64,000 bases of DNA from Ferrovibrio sp041906005 (GCF_041906005.1 NZ_JAYRJY010000001.1:868001-932000), one strand, 5' to 3'. Positions 37,905 to 46,890 are shown, numbered from the stretch's first letter. Notes: a model not told the origin generated them from the sequence alone. A program made the numbers and translations.

Positions 37905-40124
37905 TCAGCTAGGAAGCTTCGCCAGGCTGGGCGGCGGGGGGAAATACAGCCGGACTGTCGTGCCCTGACCGGGTTCGCTGCGGATTTCCAGACGGCCGCC
38001 ATGCAGTTCGATCAGAGCCTTCACCAGCGGCAGGCCCAGGCCTGTGCCCCGCATCTGCGAAACCAGGGCAGAATCGATCCGGCCGAACGGCTCCAGCGCC
38101 TTCTCGATATCGGCCGGCGCCATGCCCACCCCGGTATCCGATACTTCCACCACCGAGCCGCCATCAGGGGCCTGCAGCAGGCGGAATTCGGCGCGCCCCC
38201 CTGAGGGCGTGTATTTCACGGCATTGGAGAGCAGGTTGACCAGAATCTGCTTGGCCAGCCGTTCGTCGGCATAAAGCGTGGCGCCTTCGGGAGCGGACTC
38301 CGCCTGCAGAATCACCATGCGATCCGCCGCCAGCGGCCGCAGCAGCGTCAGGCAGTCCTGCGCCAGCTTGGCCCAGGGCACATGCTCGGCCACCAGTTTC
38401 ATCTTGCCCGCCTCGACCTTGGACAGGTCGAGGATATCGTCGATCACCGCCAGCAGATGGCGGCCGGCCGACAGAATATCCTGCGCATAGCGATCGTATT
38501 GCGGCACGCCGGAGGCGCCGAGCAGTTGCAGCGACATGATCTCGGAAAAACCGATGATGGCATTCAGCGGCGTGCGCAACTCGTGGCTCATATGGGCGAG
38601 GAACTGCGACTTGGCCCGGTTGGCGTATTCCGCGTCCTGGTGCGCCTTCAGTGCGGTCTGGCGGGCGGCTTCCAGGGTTTCCGTGCGGGCGGCCAGCATT
38701 TCCGCCTGGCTGGCCAGGCTTTCGTTGGCCTCGCGCAATTCGCGTTCGCTGCGCTTGAGCTGGGTGATATCGGTGATCATCGACGCCGTGCCACCCGAGG
38801 TGATGCGGAAATCACGGATCTGCAGCCAGCGCTGGTCGCGGGTATCGTAGAAGATATGCGCCTCGCCGCGACCGTCGTTGAATATGCGCTGCCGGGTGGC
38901 GACCCATTCGTTGTAATCCGTGCGCACGCCGGCAAGCGCCGGCTCGGGACGGCTGCGTACCGACGCCCGGCAAATCTCGTCATGCATCATGCCGACAATA
39001 CGCGACATGGGAACACCCACAATATTGGCATAAGACTGATTGCAGATCACCAGCCGCGCCTCGGGATCGAACAGGGCAATCCCATCGGGCGCCACCGCCA
39101 GCGCGTCACTCAGATGCTGCTCGGCCGCCCGCAACTTTTCCTCCGAGGCCTTGCGGTCGGTGATGTCGTTCACCACCACCAGGGCGGCATCCTGATCGGC
39201 ATATTGCATCGGCACGGCGGCAACCGTGGCCCAGATCGCCCGGCCCTGTGCCGTGGCGATCTGCAGCTCCTCGTCCGGCCGCATCGGCTGTATGCCGAAA
39301 ATGCGTTCGCGATGGGCCGGATCGAGCACATAACGCGGCGCCTTGGCACTGAAACCGCCATCCTCGATGCCGAACAATTCCGCCGCGCGGCGATTGCTGT
39401 AGAGGAATGCGCCGTCGCTGCGGCGGCTCACCACGATGGGAAACGGCGCCGCATCCAGGATCGAACGCAGGCGGTTCTGCGCCGCTTCGGCATCCGCGCT
39501 GACGCGAGTGCGGTCCTGCAGCATGCCGCGCAGGCGTTCGACCATCTCGCTGCTGCGCCGGTAATAGCGGTTCAGCCGATACGCGAAGCTGAGCAGCAGC
39601 AGAATGACGACTGCGCCAGCCGCACCCAGCAGGCGGCCGGTGGGTTCCTGGTCCAACAAGAGCAGGATCATCGTCGGCACGATCGCCAGCAGAACGACAG
39701 CGGCCGAGGCGGTGAATTGCACCGCCACCGTCAGGCTGACCGACGCGATCATGCCGGCGATGCACATCAGCGCCAGCAGCGGCGCGGGCTCGCGCGGCAA
39801 CATCGTTATCGCCGCCGCCATGACCCCGAACAAGGCGCCGTTCAGGGCATAACCAACGATCAGGCGCCAGCGCCAGGCCAGGACATGGTGCCGCCGCTCG
39901 CGGCTGGCCAGGAAGGCGCGGTGCGTGAAATACTGCAGCCCCACGACCAGCAGCGTTCCGGCCACATAGGCCGCGCGCCAGGCCAGATCGACATAGCCAT
40001 CCAGCAGGAAAGCGACGAACACGGCCACGACGGCCTGCGCCGCCATGTCATACGGACGGCGAACCCTGACGAGCAACTCGTTGCGACGCGCAATGCCGCT
40101 CAGACTATCGGGCTGCCACTTCAT
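37905..40124 (-). CDS. membrane PAS-PAS sensor histidine kinase
   Basis: Sensor kinase of 739 residues. The N-terminal 190 residues carry about six hydrophobic helices in a MASE-like arrangement, then two PAS domains (about 215-335 and 345-460), HisKA with phospho-His in FLAHMSHELRTPLNAIIGF and an HATPase_c domain (GTGLGLPLVKALIELHGG). No receiver domain. Its ATG overlaps the stop of the LysR gene (TGATG), so the two are likely co-made. Cognate regulator is not adjacent. Confidence 0.9.
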   Translation of the reverse strand: MKWQPDSLSGIARRNELLVRVRRPYDMAAQAVVAVFVAFLLDGYVDLAWRAAYVAGTLLVVGLQYFTHRAFLASRERRHHVLAWRWRLIVGYALNGALFGVMAAAITMLPREPAPLLALMCIAGMIASVSLTVAVQFTASAAVVLLAIVPTMILLLLDQEPTGRLLGAAGAVVILLLLSFAYRLNRYYRRSSEMVERLRGMLQDRTRVSADAEAAQNRLRSILDAAPFPIVVSRRSDGAFLYSNRRAAELFGIEDGGFSAKAPRYVLDPAHRERIFGIQPMRPDEELQIATAQGRAIWATVAAVPMQYADQDAALVVVNDITDRKASEEKLRAAEQHLSDALAVAPDGIALFDPEARLVICNQSYANIVGVPMSRIVGMMHDEICRASVRSRPEPALAGVRTDYNEWVATRQRIFNDGRGEAHIFYDTRDQRWLQIRDFRITSGGTASMITDITQLKRSERELREANESLASQAEMLAARTETLEAARQTALKAHQDAEYANRAKSQFLAHMSHELRTPLNAIIGFSEIMSLQLLGASGVPQYDRYAQDILSAGRHLLAVIDDILDLSKVEAGKMKLVAEHVPWAKLAQDCLTLLRPLAADRMVILQAESAPEGATLYADERLAKQILVNLLSNAVKYTPSGGRAEFRLLQAPDGGSVVEVSDTGVGMAPADIEKALEPFGRIDSALVSQMRGTGLGLPLVKALIELHGGRLEIRSEPGQGTTVRLYFPPPPSLAKLPS

Positions 40125-41020
40125 CAGTATTGCCAGTCGGCCACCTTCCGCAGCAGGAAATCGCGGAATACGGCAAGCCGCTTGGTGTTGCGCAGCTCTT
40201 CCGGATAGACCAGATAGGTGTCGAAACTGGGACCATCCACATTGGGCAACACGCGCACGATGCGCGGATTGCTTTCCACCATGTAATCAGGCAGCGCGGC
40301 GATCCCCAGGCCGCTGGCCATCGACTGCTTCACGCCATACACATTGTTGATCGTCAGGATCGGCTCGCGCGGCGCGAGCGGATCGCCTGCCTTGAGCAGC
40401 CAGTTGATGTTGTTGAAATGCGCCGGTGCCTCTTCGCCGTAAACGATCAGGTGATGCCGATCCAGCTCTTCGATCGTCTGCGGCGCGCCATAGCGGGCGA
40501 CATAATCGACCGAGGCATAGACGTGGTTATGCACGGTGAGCAGTTTGCGATAGACCAGATCGGCCTGGGTCGGCTTCCACATGCGGACCGCCACATCGGC
40601 TTCGCGCATCGAAAGATCCAGTTCGCGGTCGTCGACCACCATCTCGATGCGGATATCGGGATAGAGGTCCATGAATTCCTTCAGCCGCGGCGCCAGCCAG
40701 ATCGTGCCGAAGGCGACCGTGGTGGTGACGCGCAATTCGCCCGACGGTTTGTCCTTGGCGTCGGCGATCATCGCCTCGGTCACGGCCAGACGGGCGAAAA
40801 TCTCGCGCGCCGTGCGATACAGCAGTTCGCCCTGCTCGGTCAGGATCAGGCCGCGGGCATGGCGGTGGAACAGCGTGGCATTGAGCTGGGTTTCCAGCGC
40901 GCCGATCTGGCGGCTGACCGCCGACTGGCTCAGGCCCAGCGACTCGCCGGCATGGGTGAGGCTGCCGGCCTCGGCCACGGCGTGAAAAATGCGCAGCTTG
41001 TCCCAGTCAAGCGCAGACAT
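40124..41020 (-). CDS. LysR-family transcriptional regulator
   Basis: 298 residues. N-terminal winged HTH (LRIFHAVAEAGSLTHAGESL, LSQSAVSRQIGALE), then a periplasmic-binding-like effector domain (GELRVTTTVAFGTIWLAP). Unusually it is translationally linked to the histidine kinase gene instead of lying divergent from a target. Effector unknown. Confidence 0.9.
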   Translation of the reverse strand: MSALDWDKLRIFHAVAEAGSLTHAGESLGLSQSAVSRQIGALETQLNATLFHRHARGLILTEQGELLYRTAREIFARLAVTEAMIADAKDKPSGELRVTTTVAFGTIWLAPRLKEFMDLYPDIRIEMVVDDRELDLSMREADVAVRMWKPTQADLVYRKLLTVHNHVYASVDYVARYGAPQTIEELDRHHLIVYGEEAPAHFNNINWLLKAGDPLAPREPILTINNVYGVKQSMASGLGIAALPDYMVESNPRIVRVLPNVDGPSFDTYLVYPEELRNTKRLAVFRDFLLRKVADWQY

Positions 41021-41044
41021 AGACCCCCCAGAATGTCGCGCGCG

Positions 41045-42010
41045 TCAGTCAGCGGCTTCAGCCGATGGCTGCGCGTGATGCGCAATGAACTTTTCCGCTT
41101 CCAGCGCCGCCATGCAGCCGGTGCCGGCCGCCGTGACGGCCTGGCGGTAAATCTTGTCCTGCACGTCGCCGGCGGCGAACACGCCGGCCACGGTTGTCTG
41201 GGTCGTGCCCGGCTTGGTGACCAGGTAGCCTTCCCCATCCAGCGGCAACTGCCCCTTGAACAGCTCGGTATTCGGCGTGTGGCCGATGGCGATGAACACG
41301 CCGTCGGTTGTGACCTCCTGGGTCGCGCCGGTCTGCGCGTGCTTCAGCCGCACGCCCGTCACGCCCTGGCCCTCGGCGCCGAGGATTTCATCCACCACAT
41401 GGTCCCAGATCACGGTGATCTTGGGATGGGCGAACAGGCGGTCCTGCAGGATCTTTTCGGCGCGCAGGCTGTTGCGGCGATGCACCAGCACCACCTCGCT
41501 GGCGTGATTGGTCAGATACAGCGCCTCTTCCACCGCCGTGTTGCCGCCACCGACCACCACCACCTTCTTGCCGCGATAGAAGAAGCCGTCGCAGGTGGCG
41601 CAGGCCGAAACGCCGAAACCCTGGAAGCTCTGCTCGCTGGGCAGGCCGAGCCAGCGCGCCTGGGCGCCGGTGGCGATGATCAGCGTGTCGCCGATATAGG
41701 TGTCGCCGGAATCGCCCTTGGCCACGAAGGGACGTTTCGAGAGATCGACCGACACGATGTAGTCGTTGATGATGGTGGTGCCGACATGCTTGGCCTGCGC
41801 CTCCATCTGCTCCATCAGCCAGGGGCCCTGGATGACGGAGGCGAAGCCCGGGTAATTCTCCACATCGGTGGTGATGGTGAGCTGGCCGCCCGGCTGCAGG
41901 CCATGCACCATGATCGGCTGCAGCGAGGCGCGGGCGGCATAGATCGCCGCCGTGCAGCCGGCCGGGCCGGAGCCGAGGATGAGAACCTTGGTGCGATGGG
42001 TGGTGGCCAT
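41045..42010 (-). CDS. trxB: thioredoxin-disulfide reductase
   Basis: NADPH and FAD enzyme that reduces thioredoxin. 321 residues. FAD motif LILGSGPAGCTAAIYAARA, redox site in ACATCDGFFYRGK, NADPH motif VVVVGGGNTAVEEAL and C-terminal FAAGDVQDKIYRQAVTAAG. It lies 24 bases before the LysR gene. Confidence 0.96.
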   Translation of the reverse strand: MATTHRTKVLILGSGPAGCTAAIYAARASLQPIMVHGLQPGGQLTITTDVENYPGFASVIQGPWLMEQMEAQAKHVGTTIINDYIVSVDLSKRPFVAKGDSGDTYIGDTLIIATGAQARWLGLPSEQSFQGFGVSACATCDGFFYRGKKVVVVGGGNTAVEEALYLTNHASEVVLVHRRNSLRAEKILQDRLFAHPKITVIWDHVVDEILGAEGQGVTGVRLKHAQTGATQEVTTDGVFIAIGHTPNTELFKGQLPLDGEGYLVTKPGTTQTTVAGVFAAGDVQDKIYRQAVTAAGTGCMAALEAEKFIAHHAQPSAEAAD

Positions 42011-42208
42011 GATGCGGACTCCGGACGCGGGCGTAAGACGCTGAAATTCGGCAGTTTGGGATTATGACAGCGCCCGCCCGCCCCGCCAAGGGAAAGGCCA
42101 CGGAGACGCGGCAGATATGGCTTTTCCGGGCGGCGGATATGACGCCCGGATGACAGCCGGCCAGCGACTCGCGACGGATATAAGGCGGCGGCAGCCGCGC
42201 GGCAGCCC

Positions 42209-44194
42209 TCAGAAGCCGAACATGTGATCGATGCAGAAGCTGCTCTGGCCGTTTTGCAGGCCGTGGAAGCCGAACAGGCGGCAGCTGGTGTCGCGCACCT
42301 GCACCCAGGCATCCGCGCCGGCCCGGTCCAGATCGGCGGCGGCAAAGACTTCCGACACCCGGAAGAAGCGCGAGCCGCCATAGGGGATCGGCAACGGCGT
42401 TTCCGCCACCTTCTCGGCCCGCGCGTTGAACAGGACCAGCATGGTCTGCGAGGCATCCTGGCCGTAAGCCTCTTTCGGCAGCGAGGCGGGATAGACCAGA
42501 TGGCAGATGGTATCGACGGGCCGCGCCCCCATGCGCAGGAACAGCCGCGTGGTGAGCCCCGGCGGCCGGTGCGTGTAGCTTTGCGGCTCGTCGCGATAGG
42601 TGATCGGCATGTTGTAGATATGCGCGCCGAAAATCGTTTCGGCGGCATGGCCGGATGCGCGCTGCTCATACAGGCCCAGCGCATGCAGCCAGCCATCGGC
42701 GTCGCCGCCATCGCGGAAGTCGTAGAGATACTCGACATGGCCGTAGCCGGATTTCAGCGCCGCTTTGGCGTCATTCAGCCAGGCATCGATATCGGCGGGG
42801 CGGGATTCGCGGCGCGACAGGCGGCCGAGATACTGTTCCAGCACAACCGAGCCATCGGCATCGACCAGCACGGCGCGGATCGGCAGTTCCTGCTGCGCCG
42901 TCGACATCGGCGTGGGCAGCGTGACGGATTTCCACTCTTTCAGCGGCAGCACCGGCAGCGGCATGATGTAGCCCTTGCCGATCAGCGCCGCGAGTTCCGG
43001 CAGCCTTGGATCAGGCTTGAGATCGGTGCGCTCGACATTGGCATGGGCGATGCGGCGTTTGGCATTGTCGGCGCGCACGATCTCGTAGCGCGGCCGCACG
43101 AAATAGCGCCCGGCCTGGATCTCGATCTGGTCGGGGAAGCGCGCCTGGGGCAGCAATTTGCCCAGATCGACCGGCGTGGTGCCGAAGGGCGGCACTTCAC
43201 CGTCCCACCAGGCGATATCCTGCGCGCCCATGATGTTGATGCCGATGGCGCCCGCGGGAATCGCCACCGGATGGCTGTTCTGCACCCACAGCAGCAGGCT
43301 TTCGCCCTGCTTGGGCGCCGGCACGCCGGCATAGAGATCGGCGGGCCAGGCATTGGCATCGTGGGTGCAGCTCAGTTGCCGCCCGGATTCCGAGAAGCTG
43401 TCGAGCGCGTATTTCACCACGTCATGGCCCTTGATGCGGATGGCGTGGATGAACAGCGAGCCGGCGAAGTCGCCAAGCCCGAAACGGCTTCGCACCGCGC
43501 GGCTGTCGATCGACACGGCCTGGAAGGCGCCGGGCAGGGTTTCGGTCCATTCCGCCAGCACGCTTCCGTCGGCGCCGAACAGGCAGAGCCACAGCGCGGG
43601 ATCCTTGGCGCCGTAGCCCGACCAGTAATCGGCCGTCACCACCTTGGTATGCAGGCCCTCGCCCGTACCGGCATCAGCCGTATCGCGCAGGAAGGCGAAG
43701 TTGGTGGCGAAGTTGATCGGGTCGAGATAACGCCCCGGATTCGACAGCCACTCCTGCGGCAGGCGCATGGCATCCAGCGTGAAGACCGCACAGCCCTTGG
43801 GCAGCAGGCGGGCGATCTGCGCCTTGTGGATCTCGGCATCGAAGGCCGTGATCAGCACGGCATCGGGTTGCAGCGCGGCGATCGCGGTGACCGGCTGGGT
43901 GGGCAGGCCGAGCCGCGTCTGGCCCAGGTCTTCCACGCGCTGCACGAACAGGCCGGCCAGATGCTGGCGCGGGATCGGATAGAAGGCATCCAGCGGCTCG
44001 GCGGCCGCCAGCGGATCGGGGTCGTAGACGGCGAGGCGCTTGAAGCCGGCCAGCCCCTGCACGAGCGCGCGCGCCTGGGCGGCGATACGCGGATGGCCCA
44101 GCGCCTTGAACAGGCAATGGCCGCCGAAATTGTTGCCCGGCCGCCAGCCGTTGCGGCTGTCGGGATTGGAAAAGGTGTCGATCTTCAGCGCCAT
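42209..44194 (-). CDS. large uncharacterised protein, 661 aa
   Basis: I do not recognise the family. Start ATG 44192-44194 (MALKIDTFSNPDSRNGW). The first 200 residues look Rossmann-like (LAVYDPDP, PDAVLITAFDAEIHKAQIARLLP), then beta-rich regions with many Trp and Tyr, e.g. LWLCLFGADGSVLAEWTE and FIHAIRIKG, and a C-terminus with YLYDFRDGGDADGWLHALGLYEQ. No signal peptide or membrane helix is evident. The product may act on a cofactor, glycan or lipid, but this is guesswork. It is alone between trxB and the Lrp gene. Confidence 0.7.
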   Translation of the reverse strand: MALKIDTFSNPDSRNGWRPGNNFGGHCLFKALGHPRIAAQARALVQGLAGFKRLAVYDPDPLAAAEPLDAFYPIPRQHLAGLFVQRVEDLGQTRLGLPTQPVTAIAALQPDAVLITAFDAEIHKAQIARLLPKGCAVFTLDAMRLPQEWLSNPGRYLDPINFATNFAFLRDTADAGTGEGLHTKVVTADYWSGYGAKDPALWLCLFGADGSVLAEWTETLPGAFQAVSIDSRAVRSRFGLGDFAGSLFIHAIRIKGHDVVKYALDSFSESGRQLSCTHDANAWPADLYAGVPAPKQGESLLLWVQNSHPVAIPAGAIGINIMGAQDIAWWDGEVPPFGTTPVDLGKLLPQARFPDQIEIQAGRYFVRPRYEIVRADNAKRRIAHANVERTDLKPDPRLPELAALIGKGYIMPLPVLPLKEWKSVTLPTPMSTAQQELPIRAVLVDADGSVVLEQYLGRLSRRESRPADIDAWLNDAKAALKSGYGHVEYLYDFRDGGDADGWLHALGLYEQRASGHAAETIFGAHIYNMPITYRDEPQSYTHRPPGLTTRLFLRMGARPVDTICHLVYPASLPKEAYGQDASQTMLVLFNARAEKVAETPLPIPYGGSRFFRVSEVFAAADLDRAGADAWVQVRDTSCRLFGFHGLQNGQSSFCIDHMFGF

Positions 44195-44503
44195 GAAACC
44201 GCGGGCCTGCCGCCCGTTAATCTTGCCGGGTCGCCCCGGAAATCCCCCACCGCACACCCCCTGGCGCCGGCTTGTGGCCGCAGATGTAGCACCAAGCCGG
44301 GCGGGGGGAAATTGATTCGCCGCAAAGCTTTTTACCGGCAGCGTCTTACACGGGACTTACCCCCGCGTTGCGCGCGCCGGGCGCGCACCCCCCTCCGGCC
44401 CGCTCCGTATACGCGCAATTTTCTTAGCCGCTAAGGCTTGGATTCTTGCCCGTATTTATAATATTGTTGCGCAACCTCCAGTTCAGACAATGAGATTATT
44501 TCC
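44195..44503. other. intergenic region with Lrp promoter and dyads
   Basis: No gene seen. A dyad CTTAG-CCG-CTAAG lies at 44423-44435, TATAAT at 44457-44462, and the palindrome GTTGC/GCAAC at 44466-44475, just after the -10. The last may be an autoregulatory operator. The left part is GC-rich and featureless. Confidence 0.5.
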
Positions 44504-45001
44504 ATGCAGCGCGTGAAGCTCGACCTCATCGACCGCAAGATCCTGGCCGACCTGCAGGCCGACGGCCGGATGACCAACGTGGAGCTGGCGCAGCGCGTGG
44601 GCATCTCGGCGCCGCCCTGCCTGCGGCGGGTGCGCGCCCTGGAAGAGGCCGGCTTCATCAAGGGCTATCACGCCGACCTCAACCCGCAGCAGCTGGGCTA
44701 TGGCGTGACGGTGTTTGCCATGGTGGGCCTGAACAGCCAGGCCGAGCATGACCTTGTGGCCTTCGAGCAGACCGTGGCCGGCTGGGCCCAGGTGCGCGAA
44801 TGCTACATGCTGGCCGGCGAGAACGACTTCATCCTGAAGATCGTCGCCCGCGACTGGGACGCCTACCAGACCTTCCTGACGCGGGAACTGACCGCGTTGC
44901 AGAACGTGGCCCATGTGAAAACCGCGCTGACCATCCGCTGCTCCAAGAGCGAGCCGGGCGTGCCGGTGGACATGCCGGCCGAAGACGAGGCGGCGGAGTA
45001 A
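44504..45001 (+). CDS. Lrp/AsnC-family regulator
   Basis: Feast/famine regulator of 165 residues. N-terminal HTH (LDLIDRKILADLQADGRMTN) and C-terminal RAM domain (CYMLAGENDFILKIVARD). Works as dimers or octamers with amino acid effectors. TATAAT and a palindrome stand upstream. Its stop is doubled by a 14-bp repeat. Confidence 0.93.
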   Translation: MQRVKLDLIDRKILADLQADGRMTNVELAQRVGISAPPCLRRVRALEEAGFIKGYHADLNPQQLGYGVTVFAMVGLNSQAEHDLVAFEQTVAGWAQVRECYMLAGENDFILKIVARDWDAYQTFLTRELTALQNVAHVKTALTIRCSKSEPGVPVDMPAEDEAAE

Positions 45002-45019
45002 GCTGGGCGGCGGAGTAAG
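44989..45019. repeat. 14-bp duplication spanning the Lrp-gene stop codon (period 17)
   Basis: GGCGGCGGAGTAAG occurs at 44989-45002 and 45006-45019. Both carry TAA. Confidence 0.9.
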
Positions 45020-45065
45020 GCCCCGCCAACCACGCGGCCCGGGCCTTCCGCCCGAAAGGTTAAAA

Positions 45066-45086
45066 ACTGATATCAGTGATATCACT
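45066..45086. repeat. two overlapping perfect 12-bp palindromes
   Basis: ACTGATATCAGT (45066-45077) and AGTGATATCACT (45075-45086) share three bases and are centred 9 bp apart. The form suits a tandem operator. They overlap the end of the 58-codon ORF. Confidence 0.75.
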
Positions 45087-45258
45087 GGTATAAATCCGGC
45101 GTTTTGAATCGGTTTTGCGCCTGTTTGCGACACGGGCGACGGGTTCCGACGGTTTGCGGCGCCGGGCCGCGGTTTTTCATCGTTTTGCGCTCCTTTTCAG
45201 ACAGTTTGGACGATTTTGCAGCCCGGCGGCCTGGGGCGGAAAACCCGCGTCTGACCAT
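45082..45258 (-). CDS. candidate small basic protein, 58 aa
   Basis: ATG-TGA ORF, strongly basic (about 17 Lys/Arg), starting MVRRGFSAPGRRAAK with an inner start MKNRGPAPQ that has AAGGAG nine bases upstream. Lys at 15, 18, 22, 25 and 28 fit an amphipathic helix. A candidate promoter (TTGATC/TATTGT) precedes it. GC content is host-like, unlike the neighbouring reverse transcriptase. Not recognised; may be a real host gene, a protein linked to the RT, or chance. Confidence 0.35.
   Translation of the reverse strand: MVRRGFSAPGRRAAKSSKLSEKERKTMKNRGPAPQTVGTRRPCRKQAQNRFKTPDLYQ
45102..45217. other. helically phased T-tracts (predicted curved DNA)
   Basis: T-tracts start at 45102, 45113, 45124, 45144, 45153, 45173, 45183, 45194, 45205 and 45214, steps of about 9-11 or 20 bases. 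Such phasing bends DNA. It may also mirror Lys codons on one helix face of the small ORF. Confidence 0.55.
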
Positions 45259-45274
45259 GGCCCGGACAAACAGA

Positions 45275-45304
45275 ACAATATGGGAACGAATAAGAAGAGA
45301 TCAA
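45275..45304 (-). promoter_or_regulatory. candidate promoter for the 58-codon ORF
   Basis: TTGATC (45299-45304) and TATTGT (45275-45280), 18 bases apart, minus strand. Transcription would begin about 45268, ten bases before the ORF start. Confidence 0.35.
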
Positions 45305-45331
45305 GGCCGAGGGCGATGCGCCAGCAAGGGC

Positions 45332-46711
45332 CTAACTGCCGCTCTTTTTTGATCTCGACGTTCTCCGTTGTCGTTGCGGCAGAACCTTCTTCTTTCTTGC
45401 TCTGCTGCGCGCTTCTTCGGGAGAAGGCAGGACTTTGCGCTCAATGTCCGTGAGCAGCGTGATACCAGCGGCGCGCCTGACTGCCGCGTCGTCATGATTA
45501 CGCATCATATCTCGCACGCGACCATCGAAACCCTTCATCAACTCGGTGATCTGTCGATCAAGTTCCATTATGGGCCTGCGATCATTACAAAACGCGAAGG
45601 ATTCTCCCCACCCCTTCACTATTCGGTCAACGCGGCCGTGCGACTGCGCTAAACGCTGCGTGGGCCTACCACGATCTTCGCCGGCCAGTGCTTTCGCTAC
45701 AGCTTTGATACCATCGTCGTATGCCTCAGCGACCTTCTTTAATAGTGCCGTACGCGCTTTCTTTCCTGGAACAATATGGAAGCCCTTTATCGAGCATCCG
45801 AGAAAATCGAAGCCGGCGTCACAGGGGCCAAGGTGCGCCTTATCGGAGCGCTGCTGCGGATCGTAGGCTTCCAGGTTATGCTGCGCGAGCAGGCGCGTGG
45901 CAGCGTTGAAAGCACGCACAACCTTTTCTTTTGATGACCCTATTAATAGGAAATCGTCGATATAGCGGATGCAGGTAATTCCATCGCCATTAAGTTCCTT
46001 ATCAAAATCGCGCAATAGAATGTTGCCGATCAGCGGACTTAGCGCCGAGCCTTGCGCCACCCCAATGAGGCCTGTGGGGAAATAGTCATACAGGTCTTGC
46101 TTCTTGAGAATGGCTTCATTCTCCAACTCCACAGCCATTGCTTGATCGAATAAATCGACGAACTTAGCTTCGCCTGTAGCCGTGAGCAGGAATTCCAGAA
46201 TTGCGGGTTTGGGAATTTGAGTGAAGAAGTCCGGAATGTCGGATCGTACGTACCATGCACCCTGCTTTGTTGAGTGTTGCAGGGCTAAAGCGATTGCAGC
46301 GTCCGCGCCAGTGATACCGCCGAAACTGGTCGGGATATTCAAAACATCTGAGATGAGCGGTACTGTTTCGCTCACCATCAGAATGGCTCGCTGAACGATC
46401 CTGTTCGGTATCGGCGATATAACTATGGGTCTGACCTTTTTGCCGACCCGTTTCTTGCCTACGCCTTTTTGCCGCTGGAACACAAATGTCCCGTGCCGCA
46501 ACTGCTCATGCATAAGTCGCAAGCTACTAATGGCATTCTCGTCGAAGGATTCAGTTTCTTTGCGGATATCATCGTTGGTGGAAGCTCTGCCACTTGAGCG
46601 GACGTGTCGCCACGCCGCTTCTAGAGTTCCTACCTTTCGGACCTTGAGGCAAAGGTCCACTTTCTTTTCGCTTTCGGGGCCCACCGGTTCACCATTCCCG
46701 ACTGCTGACAA
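45332..46711 (-). CDS. stand-alone reverse transcriptase of unassigned class
   Basis: RNA-directed DNA polymerase of about 459 residues. RT1 KKVRPIVISPIPNRIVQRAI (92-111), catalytic Asp158 in VRSDIPDFFTQIP, RT4 GVAQGSALSPLIGN (217-230), YIDD active site (250-253), then FDFLGCSIKG. A thumb-like segment RVDRIVKGWGESFAFC and a Lys/Arg-rich tail close it. No maturase endonuclease, integrase, retron effector or DGR variable repeat is seen. No ATG start exists: TTG 46711 or later GTG codons. GC is visibly below the flanks. Best guess is a defence-type or unknown-group RT acting with its leader RNA; group II-derived origin is possible. Confidence 0.85.
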   Translation of the reverse strand: MSAVGNGEPVGPESEKKVDLCLKVRKVGTLEAAWRHVRSSGRASTNDDIRKETESFDENAISSLRLMHEQLRHGTFVFQRQKGVGKKRVGKKVRPIVISPIPNRIVQRAILMVSETVPLISDVLNIPTSFGGITGADAAIALALQHSTKQGAWYVRSDIPDFFTQIPKPAILEFLLTATGEAKFVDLFDQAMAVELENEAILKKQDLYDYFPTGLIGVAQGSALSPLIGNILLRDFDKELNGDGITCIRYIDDFLLIGSSKEKVVRAFNAATRLLAQHNLEAYDPQQRSDKAHLGPCDAGFDFLGCSIKGFHIVPGKKARTALLKKVAEAYDDGIKAVAKALAGEDRGRPTQRLAQSHGRVDRIVKGWGESFAFCNDRRPIMELDRQITELMKGFDGRVRDMMRNHDDAAVRRAAGITLLTDIERKVLPSPEEARSRARKKKVLPQRQRRTSRSKKSGS

Positions 46712-46860
46712 CGGCCCTGCTCCGTGGGTGTGCTGTACGGCATGATCGCCGTATCAACGATGACCCGCGCAGCGCCTGATACTCCGGCACTGCGACCGCC
46801 TCTCACATCCCCGGCACCATCATCTGGCCCAGTCAGGAAAGGCTGCGGAACAATTGACGA
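46712..46860 (-). ncRNA. structured leader of the RT gene, possible cognate ncRNA
   Basis: About 150 bases transcribed before the RT start. Contains TACGGC/GCCGTA with a 6-nt loop; a further stem GGACCTT/AAGGTCC lies just inside the N-terminal codons. Solitary defence RTs often keep their template RNA in this position. Exact ends are unknown. Confidence 0.4.
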
Positions 46861-46890
46861 ATAATACCCGCTGCTCTCCGAGTCGCTCAA
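46861..46890 (-). promoter_or_regulatory. candidate RT promoter
   Basis: TTGAGC (46885-46890) and TATTAT (46861-46866) with an 18-base spacer, minus strand. Upstream, ATACTTT (46962-46968) and AAAGTAT (46934-46940) form an inverted repeat and a further related copy follows near 46915-46925. Confidence 0.5.

Noticed and set aside
45332..46711. Diversity-generating retroelement or retron
   Set aside because: No template/variable repeat pair, no accessory avd-like gene, and no clear msr/msd pair with effector could be found.
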